A DNA stretch of 64,000 bases from Tetrastigma voinierianum. Taxonomy: Eukaryota > Streptophyta > Magnoliopsida > Vitales > Vitaceae. Below the pieces are notes generated by a model, which did not search any database, was not told the origin of the DNA, and saw nothing but the letters and a program-made list of their open reading frames with translations. The stretch is from assembly GCA_016808115.1 (NCBI GenBank), contig JAEQBH010001846.1:248001-312000 (forward strand), in the 5' to 3' direction. A program made the translations under genes and the position numbers. The first letter of the stretch is position 1, and every line of letters begins with the position of its first letter. Below, piece by piece: positions 21,864-34,449 of this stretch.

Positions 21864-22987
21864 GTTAGCCTTCTTCCTTTATCTCTTTGTTTTTCTTATA
21901 CTAATATTTCAAAAGTAGTTTAACTTTAATTATTTATTATTGAAAGATATTTGGAAGCTTTCTAAAAATCTAAATATCTATAACTATTGCCATATTTATT
22001 GCAAAACAAATAGAACAACGTTTTAGAATTTCTTAAAAAAGGTATATGTAATACTGATTCAAATATTTAATAGTCAGATTTTCCTAGAGACATTAAAAAA
22101 TTTGTCTTTGAAGATTATTATGGATGATAGCGAACATTCTTCAGCTAAAATTGTGGAGGTTTGATTTTGATATGTATAAAGCTGAAGAATGTCAATGAAA
22201 GAAAATAGTATAAATTTATTGAATTTATTAAAATTGAAGCTGTGAATAAACCCTAAACCCTTTTACCCAATTTGTTTTGTTTTTTTCTTAAGTCTAACAT
22301 ATTTCAATGGTTTTTAAGTTATGAAAGTAATTTTTCTTTCGTGGAAGGATAAGTTCACTTGGTATTTGATAATTTTTCCTATTATTTTCTTATTTTAAAA
22401 ATTTTAAAATTTGTAATTTATAATTACTTTTTAAAATGGGTTTTTCAAAAAAATTAATTTAACCTTTTCAAAATTTTTTAATGTAACAGTAAGTTTCATC
22501 TGCAATGCTGGGATAAATAACATTCTTCCGTATAAGATACTTTTTTTTAGAGTAATTTCGTTATTTGAAAAAATTGTCTATTTTTTTCTAATTTATTCAG
22601 AGATAATATTATTTTCATAAGTTTTTAAAAGTAGTTTATTTTTTTCTTCAAGTAAACCTGTATTCTCTCCCAAACAGAATTTTCCTTATAAAAGTATAAA
22701 AGAGTTGATCAACCAATTTTAATTTTAAAAAAATCAAGTAAATAATAATAGGATCTAGCATAAAACTAAGGAAAAATTAGGAGTTAATAGAAAAATATAA
22801 AATAAATTGAAGAGAAAAGAAATCCGGAATCCTTTTTAGGAGAAAAGAGCAATTAAAAAAAATGAAATCATTAGAATTTATTAATAGGAAAAAAGTAAAA
22901 GTGGATATGATTTAAAATAATAAATGATTGATATGTATAAAAGCAATTTGTAGAACTAGAACATACGTAATCCATGGTCGCACTGGT

Positions 22988-23165
22988 GGAGCCAGAAAAA
23001 TAGGACAATGGGGGCAAATTTAGAATTTTTTATTTTAGTGGGGTAATATAATAAAAAAAATAAATATTTAAATATTTTTTAACTATAACTACCATAAAAT
23101 TTTAAAAGTCAGTGGGGGCAAATGCCCCACTCGGCATATGGTGGATCTGCCGGTACATGGTTGCC
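22988..23165. mobile_element. Possible small MITE-like element
   Basis: The block begins near GGTGGAGCCAG and ends near GTGGATCTGCCGG, with GGGGGCAAAT-type phrases near both ends. The style recalls short non-autonomous elements that begin with a gg(t/c)ggagccag motif. I could not prove inverted ends or a target duplication. Confidence 0.3.
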
Positions 23166-23226
23166 AGCTTCAAGCATATCACCAGTTGCCTCCAATCAAC
23201 TTCCCTGTCATTTTCCTATAAAGTTT

Positions 23227-24510
23227 GGGGAAAGGTGTAAAAATGCCTCTAACGTTTAGTAGTATGTCAAATTTAGCCTTTAACATATTTTTTAGTCTAA
23301 CCATGCTCCTAACATTTCTATGGTGACACACTTATACCTCTGTTGTTAACGGAATCCATAGATAAACAAATGTGCATTAACGTTATTTGCGTGACATCTC
23401 CCACGTGCGTTTTTAGCTGATGCGGCAGCTTTGCATGTGATTCATTAAATACAAAAATTATTTTATCAAAAATGCCCTTATCCCTAACCTCCTAACCCTC
23501 GATACCCCTCTCTCCCATAGATAATCTCAATTTTTGTTTCGTCTCTTTCCCTCTTATACCCTTATCAAAACCCAAGATTCAAAGCTTATTTTTGGTTCCC
23601 ACAACCCAAACATGACCATTCAACCCTTTATTCTTTTTCCTTTTCCATAGTTTCTCAGTAGCCAAACAAAGACCAAAAACACAAGTCCAAATGAAAAAAC
23701 TTCATCTTTACTCCAGTACAAAACAAAACGAAGCAATATTAATTAAAAAACAAAAACAAAATACCGACTTCACGAAATAGAGAAGCGATGTAATCAGTGA
23801 TTGCCCAATATCCATGGTTGCTTTTTTTTTTTTGTCTCTCAAGCTATCCCTTTTTTTCAAACAAACTCAAATGAACAATTTTTAGATCTTAATTACTCTC
23901 ACAACTAGGCAGTAATTTATATGTTTCCAAAACACCAAAAGTAATTTATTTATTCTTAAAGCTATGAAACCTACTCATTCAATCGATTCTATAGAATTGC
24001 TTTGGATTTCTAAAGGTACCATTTGACTTACAAACTAGGGTTTCGATTCTATACATTTAATCCTTAAAATAGGATTGAAACTATTTGATAGTGAGGAAAA
24101 AGACAAGTAGAAATTGGGGAGAAATTAGGGTTTCGATTAAGAACTAAGACTATGTTTAAAAGGGAGAATTTGAGGGGATGAGAGTTTAGGGTTTGAGATC
24201 AAATTGCAAGGGAGAGAAGTGGGTGGGGGGAGGTTGTTTGGGAGGTTAGGGATAAGGGCTTTTTTGCCAAAATTATTTTTGGGTTTAATGAATCACGTGC
24301 AAAGTTGTCACATCAACTAAAAAATGCACGTAAAGGATGTCACATCAACAATGTTATTGCCCCACATTATCTCTATGGATGCAGTGCTTAATAAAATATA
24401 AATGTGTCCACAATAATATCTTAAAAATTCTGTTGGACTAAAAAACGTTAAGAGGATCATCATTAGGAGACATACGATCAAATGTCAAGAGCATTTATGC
24501 ACATTTACCC
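23227..24510. mobile_element. Non-autonomous DNA transposon with about 270-bp inverted repeats
   Basis: The left arm (23227-23502) starts GGGGAAAGGTG and contains AATGCCTCTAACGTTTAGTA and CCCTTATCCCTAACCTCC. The right arm (24240-24510) is its reverse complement, with about 20 percent mismatches by eye; for example it starts GGAGGTTAGGGATAAGGGC and ends CATTTACCC. The 730-bp centre holds no transposase and is AT-rich. Long TIRs without coding capacity suggest a non-autonomous Mutator-like or foldback element. A 9-bp target duplication was looked for and not found, so superfamily remains open. Confidence 0.75.
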
Positions 24511-26207
24511 TGTACAGTGTTCCTCTAATTTCTCAACCACTTTCCTTTTGAGCACTAGATCCATTCCTCCATGCTATAGTTAAAAAAAAACGAAAAAAGA
24601 GTGCAAATACGTGGAGAAAAATTAAGAAGCATAAAAAATAGATTCAAAATTAAATAATTTAAAAAATGCATAAGTTTTTAATTATACTTAATTTTCTTTA
24701 TAATAAAACCAGACATGGTAATAAGCTCAGTAATTTTTTCTCTTGATACTTTTTTTAGAAATTGAGCATGTCTTGATAAAAGCATCGTAAAATAGCTGAA
24801 GAAAAAAACTATTTTTCGGCTAAAAAGAAAAATCCACAGCCTTTTTTTTTAAATGCTGAGTTGCTTTTAATGCCTTTCTTTTTTAGTATAAGAAGGTGAT
24901 TTTTTTCAGTTGTCTTGACCTGAAATGAAACAAGTAATATCTAACTTTATCTTATTTTTAACTTTTTAATTTAAAGTAGTTATTTGTAAAAATACAGATT
25001 TTTAATTTATTTTTCGTATTTTGTGCCGGCTTATGCGGCGTATGATTTGTATCGTCTTAGTACAACGATTTGATTTTTATCTTATTGCGGCACTTTCTTG
25101 TATAAGTTGGGAAGCGGTGCTGACCATTTAGTTTGGGGCAAAAGCAGACTGGAGCGGTTGGCCACATTTTTAACAAGCTTTTAATGTGCCCAAGGCCTGG
25201 AAACTTGATAGGGGCTAATTTAAAGCGGGGATGCATTAAAAAATATTTAAAGCTTTGTAATTTATCTAATTTTGTATCAATTCTTGAGCCAAAAAAACAC
25301 AAGTGTATAATAATAGTTAATGCATAAATGATGGGCACAGACCGATATAATAATATTTAAAGTCTTAAATAAACGTAAAATAATGTTAAACATCATTATA
25401 AATTTATAATCAGCTAGCGAAGTAGTATTAAGCTATTGCTTATGTCAGCGTAATAATTAAAATTAATGAAATCACAAAATGGCAATCAAGTTGGTTTTTC
25501 ATGATAAAAAATGAAACATCAAATCTCTAAACATGTCAAAGTGTAATAAAAACAATCTTAATAAACGTGTTTTATATTAATCTTAAAAAAATAAAGTGAC
25601 AAAATAAATGAAATGTCTTAAAAAGCTAATCCCCAAAAAGTTTAATGAAATCCTTTATCTTACTTAATCACTATGTATTTCAATCACAGGTCACTATAGG
25701 ATTTAGAAAAAAAATACCAATAGTCATATATATATATATCATTTTTAAAATTAATAATAATAATAATAAAAATTATGTGTCGGGTTGGCTTGGTCCTAAC
25801 TTCCGGGATGGGCGATAGGCTAGATTTTTATTCGAACTGGCAATTTGACTGGCCCTCAAATATTGGTGGTCGGGGCTGACGTCGAACCGGCCGTGACTGC
25901 TTCTTTGTGTGTGAGGTGATTGATGATAGAGCATGTTGATCAGCCAGGAGACGTAAATCAGTCGTGATCGTGATATGTTATCTGGTCAATGAAGTCGTAT
26001 GTATTACAGTTATGATTTAGAGAGTTTTTTATTGAATTTGATTTTTGTGTTTTTATCGTAGAATATATTCTGAGTTTAAATGTCCAGTAAGTTGTTTTAC
26101 TTTAAAAAAATACACAATATTTGAGAATTTGATGAATTGTCTTCAATAGAGAATTTATTAATGCTTATGACAACTTTCCCATTTAGTCAATTTCATTGTT
26201 ATAATGC
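24511..26207. other. Rest of intron 2, nothing recognised
   Basis: AT-rich sequence. It contains a short (TA)n at about 25.72-25.74 kb and a short (AAT)n at about 25.75-25.77 kb. GC-rich lines at 25.78-25.92 kb (GTCGAACCGGCCG) look foreign to the intron but match nothing I know. Confidence 0.4.
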
Positions 26208-26704
26208 GGATTTCATTGCCCTATTTTGGAAAAGTTAAAACTTGATGATCTTCCTAAATTGAAAGGAATGTAAAAATCACCAAGCTTCCATTAATGTGTC
26301 CCCGAGCTTCCGTTTGCAAATCCTAGAGTGTACAATTGTCAGTCCTAATCAATCTTGTGCCCATCTCATTTGATTAGTATGTTCACCAATTTAGAAAAAC
26401 ATAGTCGTCAATGATTGTGAGTCTTGGGCAGCCGTAATTTGATATTCAGGGGCCCCGTCCCCAAGTGTTCCAAACCTCCTTCCAGTGTTACAAACCTTGA
26501 AGTTGAAAAAACTACCTAGACTGAGGTACATTCTATACGGTGAGGGCAAAATTAAAGATAACATGAAATGTCTTTTCTCTCCTCCCGAGCTCATGGATTT
26601 TCAATCTCTCATGGTTCTGTACATTGAAAATTGTGGAGGAAGACAAAGTGGAGATACATGTCAATGCCACTGTGGAAGGGCCATAACGCTCTCTTCAGTG
26701 AAAG
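26208..26704 (+). pseudogene. NLR LRR exon 3, degenerate
   Basis: The front part is recognisable only in broken frames: PILEKLKLDDLPKLKG, then a PSHLISMFTNLEK-like piece that matches the PSHxIQxFxNL block of the other exons. The last part (26485-26704) is open and reads LQTLKLKKLPRLRYILYGEG, KIKDNMKCLFSPPELMDFQS and LMVLYIENCG, ending at AGTGAAAG with GTTAGT, the same donor context as other exons. The acceptor site is not clear. It is the weakest LRR exon and could be skipped. Confidence 0.7.
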
Positions 26705-27389
26705 GTTAGTTTCTCTCTCATATTAATTTTCAATTTCATTTCTTATACTATTTTCGAAAATAATGATAAAATATTCCATTAAAATAATACAAAATATTGC
26801 ATCACTTTTTGATAATAAATATATTGACTTAATTTAAATTTAATCCTTTAAAAAAATTAGAATTTAATTTTTAATAATTTAATTATAGATGACTTGAAAA
26901 AGAATAAGGAATTAAAAACTTAAAACTTTAGTTTTGAAACAATAAGTATTCTTCGAGAAATAATATAAAATGAGGGTAAAATAGTAAATGTCATTTGAAA
27001 GAAACAAATGGGCGCTAATGGTAATAAATATTGCAAAGGAATTGAAAATAATTTAAAGGAATTCTCAAAATTAAATTTACAGGAATTAATTTTATAGAAA
27101 TAAAAAATAAAACATTAGCAAATATCGTTATGTGACAGTGCTTTTTTCTCGGATCTCTTTTCCTATTTAATCTTTTAAAGTGTTATTTTTTTGTTAACTG
27201 TAAAATTAACATAATTTATCTAATTTTAAAAACCAAATCTGCGAAATTCATTTCTGTTTTGGATTTTTAGAACATTATATAATGAAGATATGAATATTTG
27301 GGAGTTGATAAATATTTAAGTAAGGCAATAATGTTTATGTTTCTTATAAGTACTTTTCATTAGAAGATGTCATGTATATGTTATTATAG
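26705..27389 (+). other. Intron 3 of the NLR gene
   Basis: 685 bp, AT-rich, between GTTAGT and TTATTATAG. Nothing else is recognised. Confidence 0.7.
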
Positions 27390-27875
27390 GTTTCATTCTC
27401 TAATCTGAAGGAGTTGAATCTCAAAAATCTCGCCAAGTTGAAAGAAATATGGCATCACCAAGTTCCACATGTTTACTTCAATCATTTGCAGATCCTAGAA
27501 GTTTACAATTGTCCATGCCTAGTCAACCTTATCCCATCTCATTTGATACAAGGGTTTACGAATTTGTTGAAAATAAAAGTGGATAATTGTGGAGTCTTAG
27601 AACATGTGTTTGTATTTGATCCTCAAGAAATAGATAGAAATATTGGGATCTTCCCAAAGTTAGAAACATTGGAGTTAAAAGGACTACGTAGGTTGAGGTG
27701 TATTATATCTGATAAGGACAAGACAAATAGCACGAGCTGTCTCTTCTCACCTACCACGCCCAAGGATTTTCAAAACTTGAAACGCCTGTACATTAAAGGT
27801 TGTGAGGAAGATAAAAACGAGGGACAAAGAAATACATCGATGGAAGAAGGTGCAGTACTGCTCTTTGGTGAAAAG
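27390..27875 (+). CDS. NLR LRR exon 4, fully open
   Basis: 162 codons without stop: VSFSNLKELNLKNLAKLKEI, WHHQVPHVYFNHLQILEVYN, CPCLVNLIPSHLIQGFTNLL, then DNCGVLEHVFVFDPQEIDRN, FPKLETLELKGLRRLRCIIS and a last block to GAVLLFGEK. It is the cleanest LRR exon and a good template for exons 2 and 3. Both borders are phase 0 (acceptor TTATAG, donor GAAAAG then GTTAGT). The motif order IW-x-Q, CP-x-L-x-x-x-IPSH, EHVF, LRCI, LLFGEK is shared with exons 2, 3 and, in part, 5-6. Confidence 0.9.
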
Positions 27876-28382
27876 GTTAGTTTTCTCCGACATATATGTA
27901 TTTACTTATTTATTTATTTATTTATTTCTATACTATTTATCTTTATACTATCTTGGAAAATATTAACAAAGATATTTCATTAAAAATAATAAAACCAATA
28001 TTATAAGAAGATTATATTGACCTCCAATAATAAGTTTATAAGAAATTGATTTAAAATTTATTTTATATACTAAAAATGGTGGGAATAACAATTAAATTAT
28101 AAAGGAGTCGAAAAACTGACTAAATAACAGCAAACATTAATAAAAATAATATAAATTAAGGAAAACGGTAAGTACTATTTTAATTTAAAAGGAAAAATAA
28201 CATGTACTAATTCTAATAAATATTGAAATGAATTACAAAGGGGATTTTAGGAATCTTTTAATTAAATAAATAAATTATAAAGTGACAGATTTAAGAGTGT
28301 GTTCTTGAAGTTGGGACTATGCCTACATTCGGACCTCAATGCGGTGAGTTCGAACTCCCGTGTGGGACGTAGTGTTGTTGCT
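27876..28382 (+). other. Start of intron 4, AT-rich
   Basis: Begins GTTAGTTTTC, then a TTTA microsatellite-like run at 27.90-27.93 kb. Nothing else is recognised until the LTR at 28383. Intron 4 appears to run to 38621 because the next LRR exon is only found there. Confidence 0.6.
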
Positions 28383-28912
28383 TGAGGCATATATAAAAGA
28401 TATATACAATAAAAGTAAAGCGTCACAACGAAATTTTACGTGGTTAAACCGATTACCTGTCTGAGGTTATTACCATATCACGAGATTTAATTGTCGATTC
28501 GCGGTTTGCGATTATTTTATCATGTTGCAAAGACTGTTTTCAAACATGTCTTAACAGTTTAGCTCTTGCGCGGCTCCCAATATCATGTAGAAGGTGCTTG
28601 ACCAATGTAAAGATTAAGAAATTTGAACCTTGCTTACAGCAAACGAAAAACGAGGAATGAAGATGAAGCATGCGATAATCACGTCTTCGAGAAATGGAAT
28701 TCTTGCTCTCCGTTTGTAAACTTGGTGTGGTAGGGAGCCCCGAAGCTTTAGCTGGTTGATATCCCCAGATGCCGGCGCCAGTCGCATTTCCGTAGTGAGA
28801 TGCATTCTGAGGCTGAATATTAAAATATTCCTCCAAGAAAGTTTTGCTCAGTGTGGAAGCATTTGAGCAAGGGAGTGCTTAAAGCACTTGAGAGAGGATG
28901 TGCTTGAAGCAC

Positions 28913-28974
<62 letters not shown>

Positions 28975-29490
28975 TGGGAGAGCTCAAGGTGTGTAATGAA
29001 AATAGAGGGGGGCCTCTATTTATAGGTGCAACTCCTAACGAGTCTCTCCAAATTTTCATTAAAAATTAATTAATGAAAATTGATTTAAAGAAATATCTCC
29101 ATAAGATTTGGTACTCAAATTAAATAGGAGTGAAAAAATTCATTGCCCCAAAAACAATAGAAATGTTCAAATCATTAATTGAGGGCCAAAATATGTTGAA
29201 TATTTGTAATCAAATAATTTATTTTATCAAATAATTTGTTCGAAATAAAGTTGGTTTGAAATAAAATATTTTAAATTAATTAAAATTACAATACCATCAA
29301 AACTCATATTTGCTAAAAGTCTCTCAGAGAACTTGGCCAAGAAAGTATTTATTCATTCTTCTGCAAATATGTTATGGAAAATTCAAGAACAAATTTAAAA
29401 ATGAAAGTTTGAAAGTCAAGAGACTTGGTCGTGAGACTTGGCTAAGTCAAAATAGTTGATGAAAACCTTTGCGCTTATAGTCTTTGAACA
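28383..29490 (-). repeat. LTR of retroelement G, about 1.1 kb
   Basis: Starts TGAGGCATATAT and ends GTCTTTGAACA. Immediately after it is ATCCCCCACAAAG, whose complement (CTTTGTGGGGGAT) is a good polypurine tract, so this is the 3' LTR of an element read on the minus strand. The internal part next to it is not recognisable as pol. A (GA)n run lies inside at 28.91-28.97 kb. No second LTR was found. Confidence 0.6.
28914..28972. repeat. (GA)n microsatellite
   Basis: Nearly perfect GA repeat of about 29 units, in the LTR of element G. Confidence 0.95.
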
Positions 29491-29799
29491 ATCCCCCACA
29501 AAGTATAAGCGCGAAGAAGAAGAACAATATGAATGGAAATACCCAGAATCTATAAGGAGTGTACCAACGACCGCCGGTCCCAGCTCTTAGAGCAATCTAT
29601 TATCTTTTTTCTTCAACATCTAAAATCCATAACTTGATCATTTGAAGTCTTGATCATTTGAAGTCCAAGTTAAGTGAATAAGACCTTTTTGGAAAGTTTG
29701 AAATTCGATATCGAAATCAAGTATAAATATTGAAGCCATGGGAGGTCGTTTATATGGTGAAAGATCGAAAATAAAATTTGTTTGTTTGTTTGGATATTA

Positions 29800-29930
29800 A
29801 ATTTTCATTTCGCTCAATGGTTAGCCTAATCACACCATTGAGATAAATATGAAAACGTATTTATCTCTAATTCGAATATTGGCCAAACGGCATGGGGATA
29901 GATGAGTATATAAGATACTCGTAATCATCC
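29800..29930 (-). repeat. LTR fragment of family D
   Basis: Shares CGCTCAATGGTTAGCCTAAT, CATGGGGATA and GAGTAT.TAAGATA with the end of the complete LTR of element D (61190-61315). Only the last about 130 bp are present. Confidence 0.6.
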
Positions 29931-30187
29931 TTAGGCTGGCAGTGGATTTCTTCTTCGATTTTGACATCCATGTCCTCCATTGCAATGGGAGAGGACTTCT
30001 TTGGTAGGAAAGACAATTCAGTTGTCGATGGAGCTGAAACCCTTTCTATTGAAGGGAATGGTGGAACAGAGAGTGCATCAGAAACAATGATGTCTCTCTT
30101 ATTTTCCTTTTCTAAAAATTTGTCGGAACCTGTTTTGGGTTTGCGTATCGAAAGACTTCATACGAAAAGCAAGTGATGTTGCATTTG
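29931..30187. other. Sequence of unknown origin between LTR pieces
   Basis: An open stretch (from 29961) reads MTSMSSIAMGEDFFGRKDNS on +, but the minus strand is equally open. Neither is recognised. It may be the internal part of a retroelement. Confidence 0.3.
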
Positions 30188-32870
30188 TGACACCCAAGCT
30201 TGATCCACGTTATGATGTGAAATGACTTTTAAAAATTGTCCAAAATTTCAACAATTCGGTCCCAGTTTTGGGACCGATCAACTTTCTAACTCCGTTGGGC
30301 GCAAATCGGCCAAAGCATTCAGCAGCAATAATGTGTAGCTTAGTAGGATGAAACCCTACTTTTTAGTAGTTATCTGGCTGGCTTTGATATCCACAAGTGA
30401 TGATCTGATTCACGTGAATCGAGCTTTCTACGCCAAGATTACAAGCGAGAGCTATGATCAAATTTCTTAGATCTGAAAAACAAAGAGAAAAAAAAAAGAT
30501 TATACTCCTCAGCTCTCGCGCCTCTCCTGTGCATTTATGACCTCTCCTTTGCTCATTTTAATTATTATTATTATTATTATTATTCATGTGCTTGATGTAT
30601 TATTATTATTATTTTACTATATAACTTATATTCACTCATTGAATTAGTTCATTAAAATTTTATTACTGAGTTCAGTGCTTTTAATGAACTTTAACTCATG
30701 ATTTTAATGTTGAGATTTTCGTAAAAAATCTCTTTGAAATGGCAAATTTATTTACTAGAAACCGTAAAAATCATTCCGACTATATGAGATTTGATAAACT
30801 TTTGGATCACTAAGATTTCACGAGGCAATTGTGGCTGTCTGTTTTTGTCATTCGAGATATAGAGAATTTCCGGTTTTCAACCGAAATTACCGTTTTACCC
30901 TTTTTCAGAAAAATATAATATTTCTCGGGTTTTACATTTTCCCCCTCCCCTTTAACGGGGTGATCACGAATTCACGCACATCGCGTCACTCACGGCATAT
31001 GCTACATTCTCACAAACTCTAAGATCGATGGCTGGAGGTGTGATAACCACTTTGAGTCCACAATGGTAATGACCTCGGACCTCCACGACTACTAGGCACT
31101 TTTTAGCACATTGCAATGACGTGACTACCCGATGATAGCCTCGGCAAAGGCTGGCTGGTCGAATCACGGTGGTGCTTAGCTAGCACCCTCACGTCATGGG
31201 CCGACCTCGATACTGGCATGACACGCCATGCACACATGTCGAAAATGGCAACCAACTTTATTAATCTCAGCTGTCTGAACTAGTAATGCACATGCCAATT
31301 ACTAATGAGCTTGACTATGTTGGCAGGTTTCTTTCCTTATTTTCGCTAGTGATCGTTCTTTGGCCATTCACTTTTATTATTTGATAAAATTCAAAGCTTT
31401 CATGTTCATTCTGTTTCCGAACCCCTAAGGTTATGGTTCCCTAACATAGCATTCCACTTCTTCCCTACTTATACAATATGTCATGCATATAATTTTCCCG
31501 GCGCAATAACCACGCGATCACATTTCCAGTATATCCTCTGCAGTGTATAAGTTTTCCACTCAATGTGTTACACCTGATCACACAATCACAAACATGGAAC
31601 ACATATCCGAGACATAACACGAAACACACCATGCACATCAGGTGATTCTGGCAGTTCTATGAACTCCTAGGTGATCGTGTGCCTAAATAAATCTTGACTA
31701 ACATATTAATCATCCAATTTCAGCTACTGATACTTGATATTATTTAAGCCATGTCCCTCAAGCCACCCAGGTAGTCGTATGCTATGCTCGATGCCAAGGT
31801 ACGTGAAGGCGGTATCGGGGGAGTTAACATATGGATACTGCTTGAGCTCCCTAGGTAATCGTTTACCTAGCTCGATGCAAGGTACACGGCCAGTGGTATC
31901 GGGATATCAAGAAAACGCCAGTGTCCCCAGCAGAACACACTACAATTTCATATCCAGGCCCGATACCCGGTACGCTACGGTGTCGTGTACCCTGACTCGT
32001 ACAGTGTGAAGGCTGGTATTAGGACTAAACATAGCTACACCCACCGAGCTCCCAAGGTAATGGAACACCTTAGCTCATTACCATCTTCTTGACACCCAGA
32101 ACATAGCCCATACTGCAGTCTATTTGTCTAAAATGGGCTCAGTTCTCAAAATTCCAACAATTGGTTCCAAGTTTTGGGACGTCAAGCAATACGTTCGAGG
32201 CTTGAACCAACCGAAACATTACAAAACACTTAAACAAAGTGTAACTTCAAGTAGGATAAAACTCATACCTTACGGGGTTTGTCGAAACTCCAACTTTTTG
32301 GTGTCCACGCGTAGATATCATCGGTAGATCAACTTTGCCGATCCAGATGAAAACACAACGAGTCCGATTTTTGTGGTCTGAGAAAAAGAAAGCGAAGAGA
32401 GAAAAAAATAAAAAAAATTCTCTCTCAACTCTCACGCGCCTCTCCCTCACATCCCATTATGACCTCTCTTTTGTCTTTTTTTATTATTATTATTATTCTT
32501 AATATTGTTATTATTGATTATTATTTTTCTTTACATAACTTATATTACCTCGTTGGATTCAGTTTACATTGAAAAATGTTATTCTTTTGGGTTCAATTCT
32601 TTTAAATGAATTTACTCCCGCCATTTCTAACTTCAGAGATTTTTTAAGTAAAAATCTAGGCGTCTCACGAAAATCACTTTGGCGTTCTCCTTGAGAAGTC
32701 GTAAAATCATTCGACTATCTACGAATTTGTGAAACTTTTAAGGTCACTAGGTTCAGCGAGGCAATTTATGTGTAATCAGTTTCGTCATCCGAGATTTAGA
32801 GAATTTCCGGTTTTTAACCGAAATTACCGTTTTACCCATTTTCAGAAAAATATAATTTTCTCGCGGTTTA
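30188..32870 (-). mobile_element. Small gypsy-type element E with two LTRs and no pol
   Basis: The left LTR (30188-30936) starts TGACACCC and ends GGGTTTTACA. The right LTR (32090-32870) starts TGACACCC and ends in a diverged form. The two share phrases such as AATTCGGTCCCAGTTTTGGG/AATTGGTTCCAAGTTTTGGG and TTACCGTTTTACCC. Between them are only 1.15 kb. A polypurine-tract-like CCCCCTCCCC follows the left LTR. The region near 31.4 kb (AACCCCTAAGGTTATG) matches the leader of gypsy B near 49.7 kb. No gag or pol is readable, so the element is an internal-deletion or non-autonomous derivative. Orientation is minus because the polypurine tract follows the left LTR. Confidence 0.65.
31764..31900. repeat. 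Imperfect 80-bp tandem repeat inside element E
   Basis: The phrase AGGTA(G/A)TCGT...GCTCGATGC(C)AAGGTAC...GGTATCGGG occurs twice, starting at about 31768 and 31853. A third degenerate version may lie near 32055 (CCCAAGGTAATGG). Confidence 0.5.
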
Positions 32871-33900
32871 TTAGCGACATCAGAAGAGTGGTTCCACGAT
32901 AATGGGTTCCCTGTAAACAATGGGTTTTTGTTTAGCACCTTTATGTAAGAAAATTTCATCCTAAAGTGCCCGCTTCGACCTGTCTTTCAGTTGTGGAGTG
33001 GCTCATGGGTTGTAGCAAAAATCTTTTAAACCAGGCGAGAGGCAGAGAGAGAGAGAGAGAGAGAGAGAGGAGTCGATTGGCTTTAAGATATGTAGAGTTA
33101 AGACTCTTCCCTCTCTTTAAAGCATGCTTTTCGGGCTCCCAGAAAGTTTAGGGAAAGTTTACGCCCCTTGTCTCATTCACCGCCAGATGGTTAGGTGGGA
33201 CCTCGATAACCAGGTCACATGGATGGCACGAATTTGAGGGCGCTCATTGGGCAGGAGACTCATGAAGGTCGAGCCCACCATCTCAGTCACCTTGGGCATT
33301 GAAGACCATGGGATTGGGCGTGCAATCAAATAAGTCGCCTCGGGCACTGAAGACCAGCAAGTGGGACACACCACGTTATTCATCACGACAAGCATTATGC
33401 CACAATTAATATGCATAACGTAAGTGTTATATGTTAATTGTGGACCACTCATAACTGACCACCTCATTATATAACATACGAGTTTGTATCCAAGAAGGGG
33501 GTCTTTAGCTTTACATATTAGAGAAATAACAAAAAATATTTTGGAAGGTATTTTGAAGCCTTCATCCCACTTACCATAGTCATTTTGGATGATTTAGATA
33601 TTTGGGTACCTTACCATTATGAGAGTGGAGAAGGATACATATGCCAAAAAAATTCTGCATGCATCATGATTTCAAGAAGAATATACTTTCATTACCACTT
33701 TTCATGCTCCCTTTTACGATTTGTAAAGGTAAGTCTCGTATAAAGGAAGAACCCTTTACTTTTGCAGATTGGCGGATCTCCATATTCTTTACATTCTTCT
33801 CCCCCCTTGGTGCGGGACACAGCGAGACAAGTTAAGGACACATAATCTGAGGAGGATGCGGGTGTTTCCGTCGGAGATGTCGATCCCTTAGCTAAAGCTA
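32871..33900. other. Non-coding, part of intron 4
   Basis: No gene recognised. It contains a (GA)n run at about 33.04-33.07 kb. The sequence seems mixed, with GC-rich parts at 33.1-33.4 kb of possible transposon origin. Confidence 0.4.
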
Positions 33901-34449
33901 TCAACTAATTCCCATTTGTTCAGGTGGGAATACGTTTGAGGAGCTCAATTACTACACATTTTCAATTATAGGCTACCTAATACGAAGGCATTAATAAGCA
34001 TGTTTGATATGTTTGAATTCAAGAATCTTGACTGGGGGTTTTAGTTGTTAAATTTGCATTACGTGTTGTCATAGTACAATATCTTACTGATTGTTGCACT
34101 ATCTGTGAGACACATAATGTTTCATGTATTTTCATCCAAAGTGGTTTCTCTTACCTTGTGTGCTACTTATTCCCATTATGTGAACTTGGCACACTTACCT
34201 GACACCTTCTTCTCTTTATTACATTTGTATAGAGAAGGTTGCAATTCTATTTCTTGAACTAGAATGTGAGGTTTGTTGCGAGGAAAAAACATTTGCTCGA
34301 GGTGCTTTTTATAGAGTTCTGCAATCACATCCCCAACAACCCTTTATAAAAAATTTGGAATAGAGTCATGAGTGTACTAAAGTTCAAATTTTATAGTTAC
34401 CCAATACATTTATCTTTAGATTGAAACCTGATCGAAACTTTATTCCTGC

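Larger units (their letters stand above)
21864..26207 (+). other. Intron 2 of the NLR gene (4.3 kb)
   Basis: AT-rich, non-coding. It contains the 1.28-kb long-inverted-repeat transposon at 23.23-24.51 kb and a possible small element at about 22.99-23.16 kb. No LRR sequence was seen in it. The right border is uncertain because the next exon is degenerate. Confidence 0.6.

Noticed and set aside
23218..24519. 9-bp target duplication of the long-TIR element
   Set aside because: ATAAAGTTT and TGTACAGTG differ, so a Mutator assignment is not proven.
28820..29059. Leu/Ser-repeat protein on minus
   Set aside because: It is the translation of the (GA)n microsatellite inside the LTR of element G.
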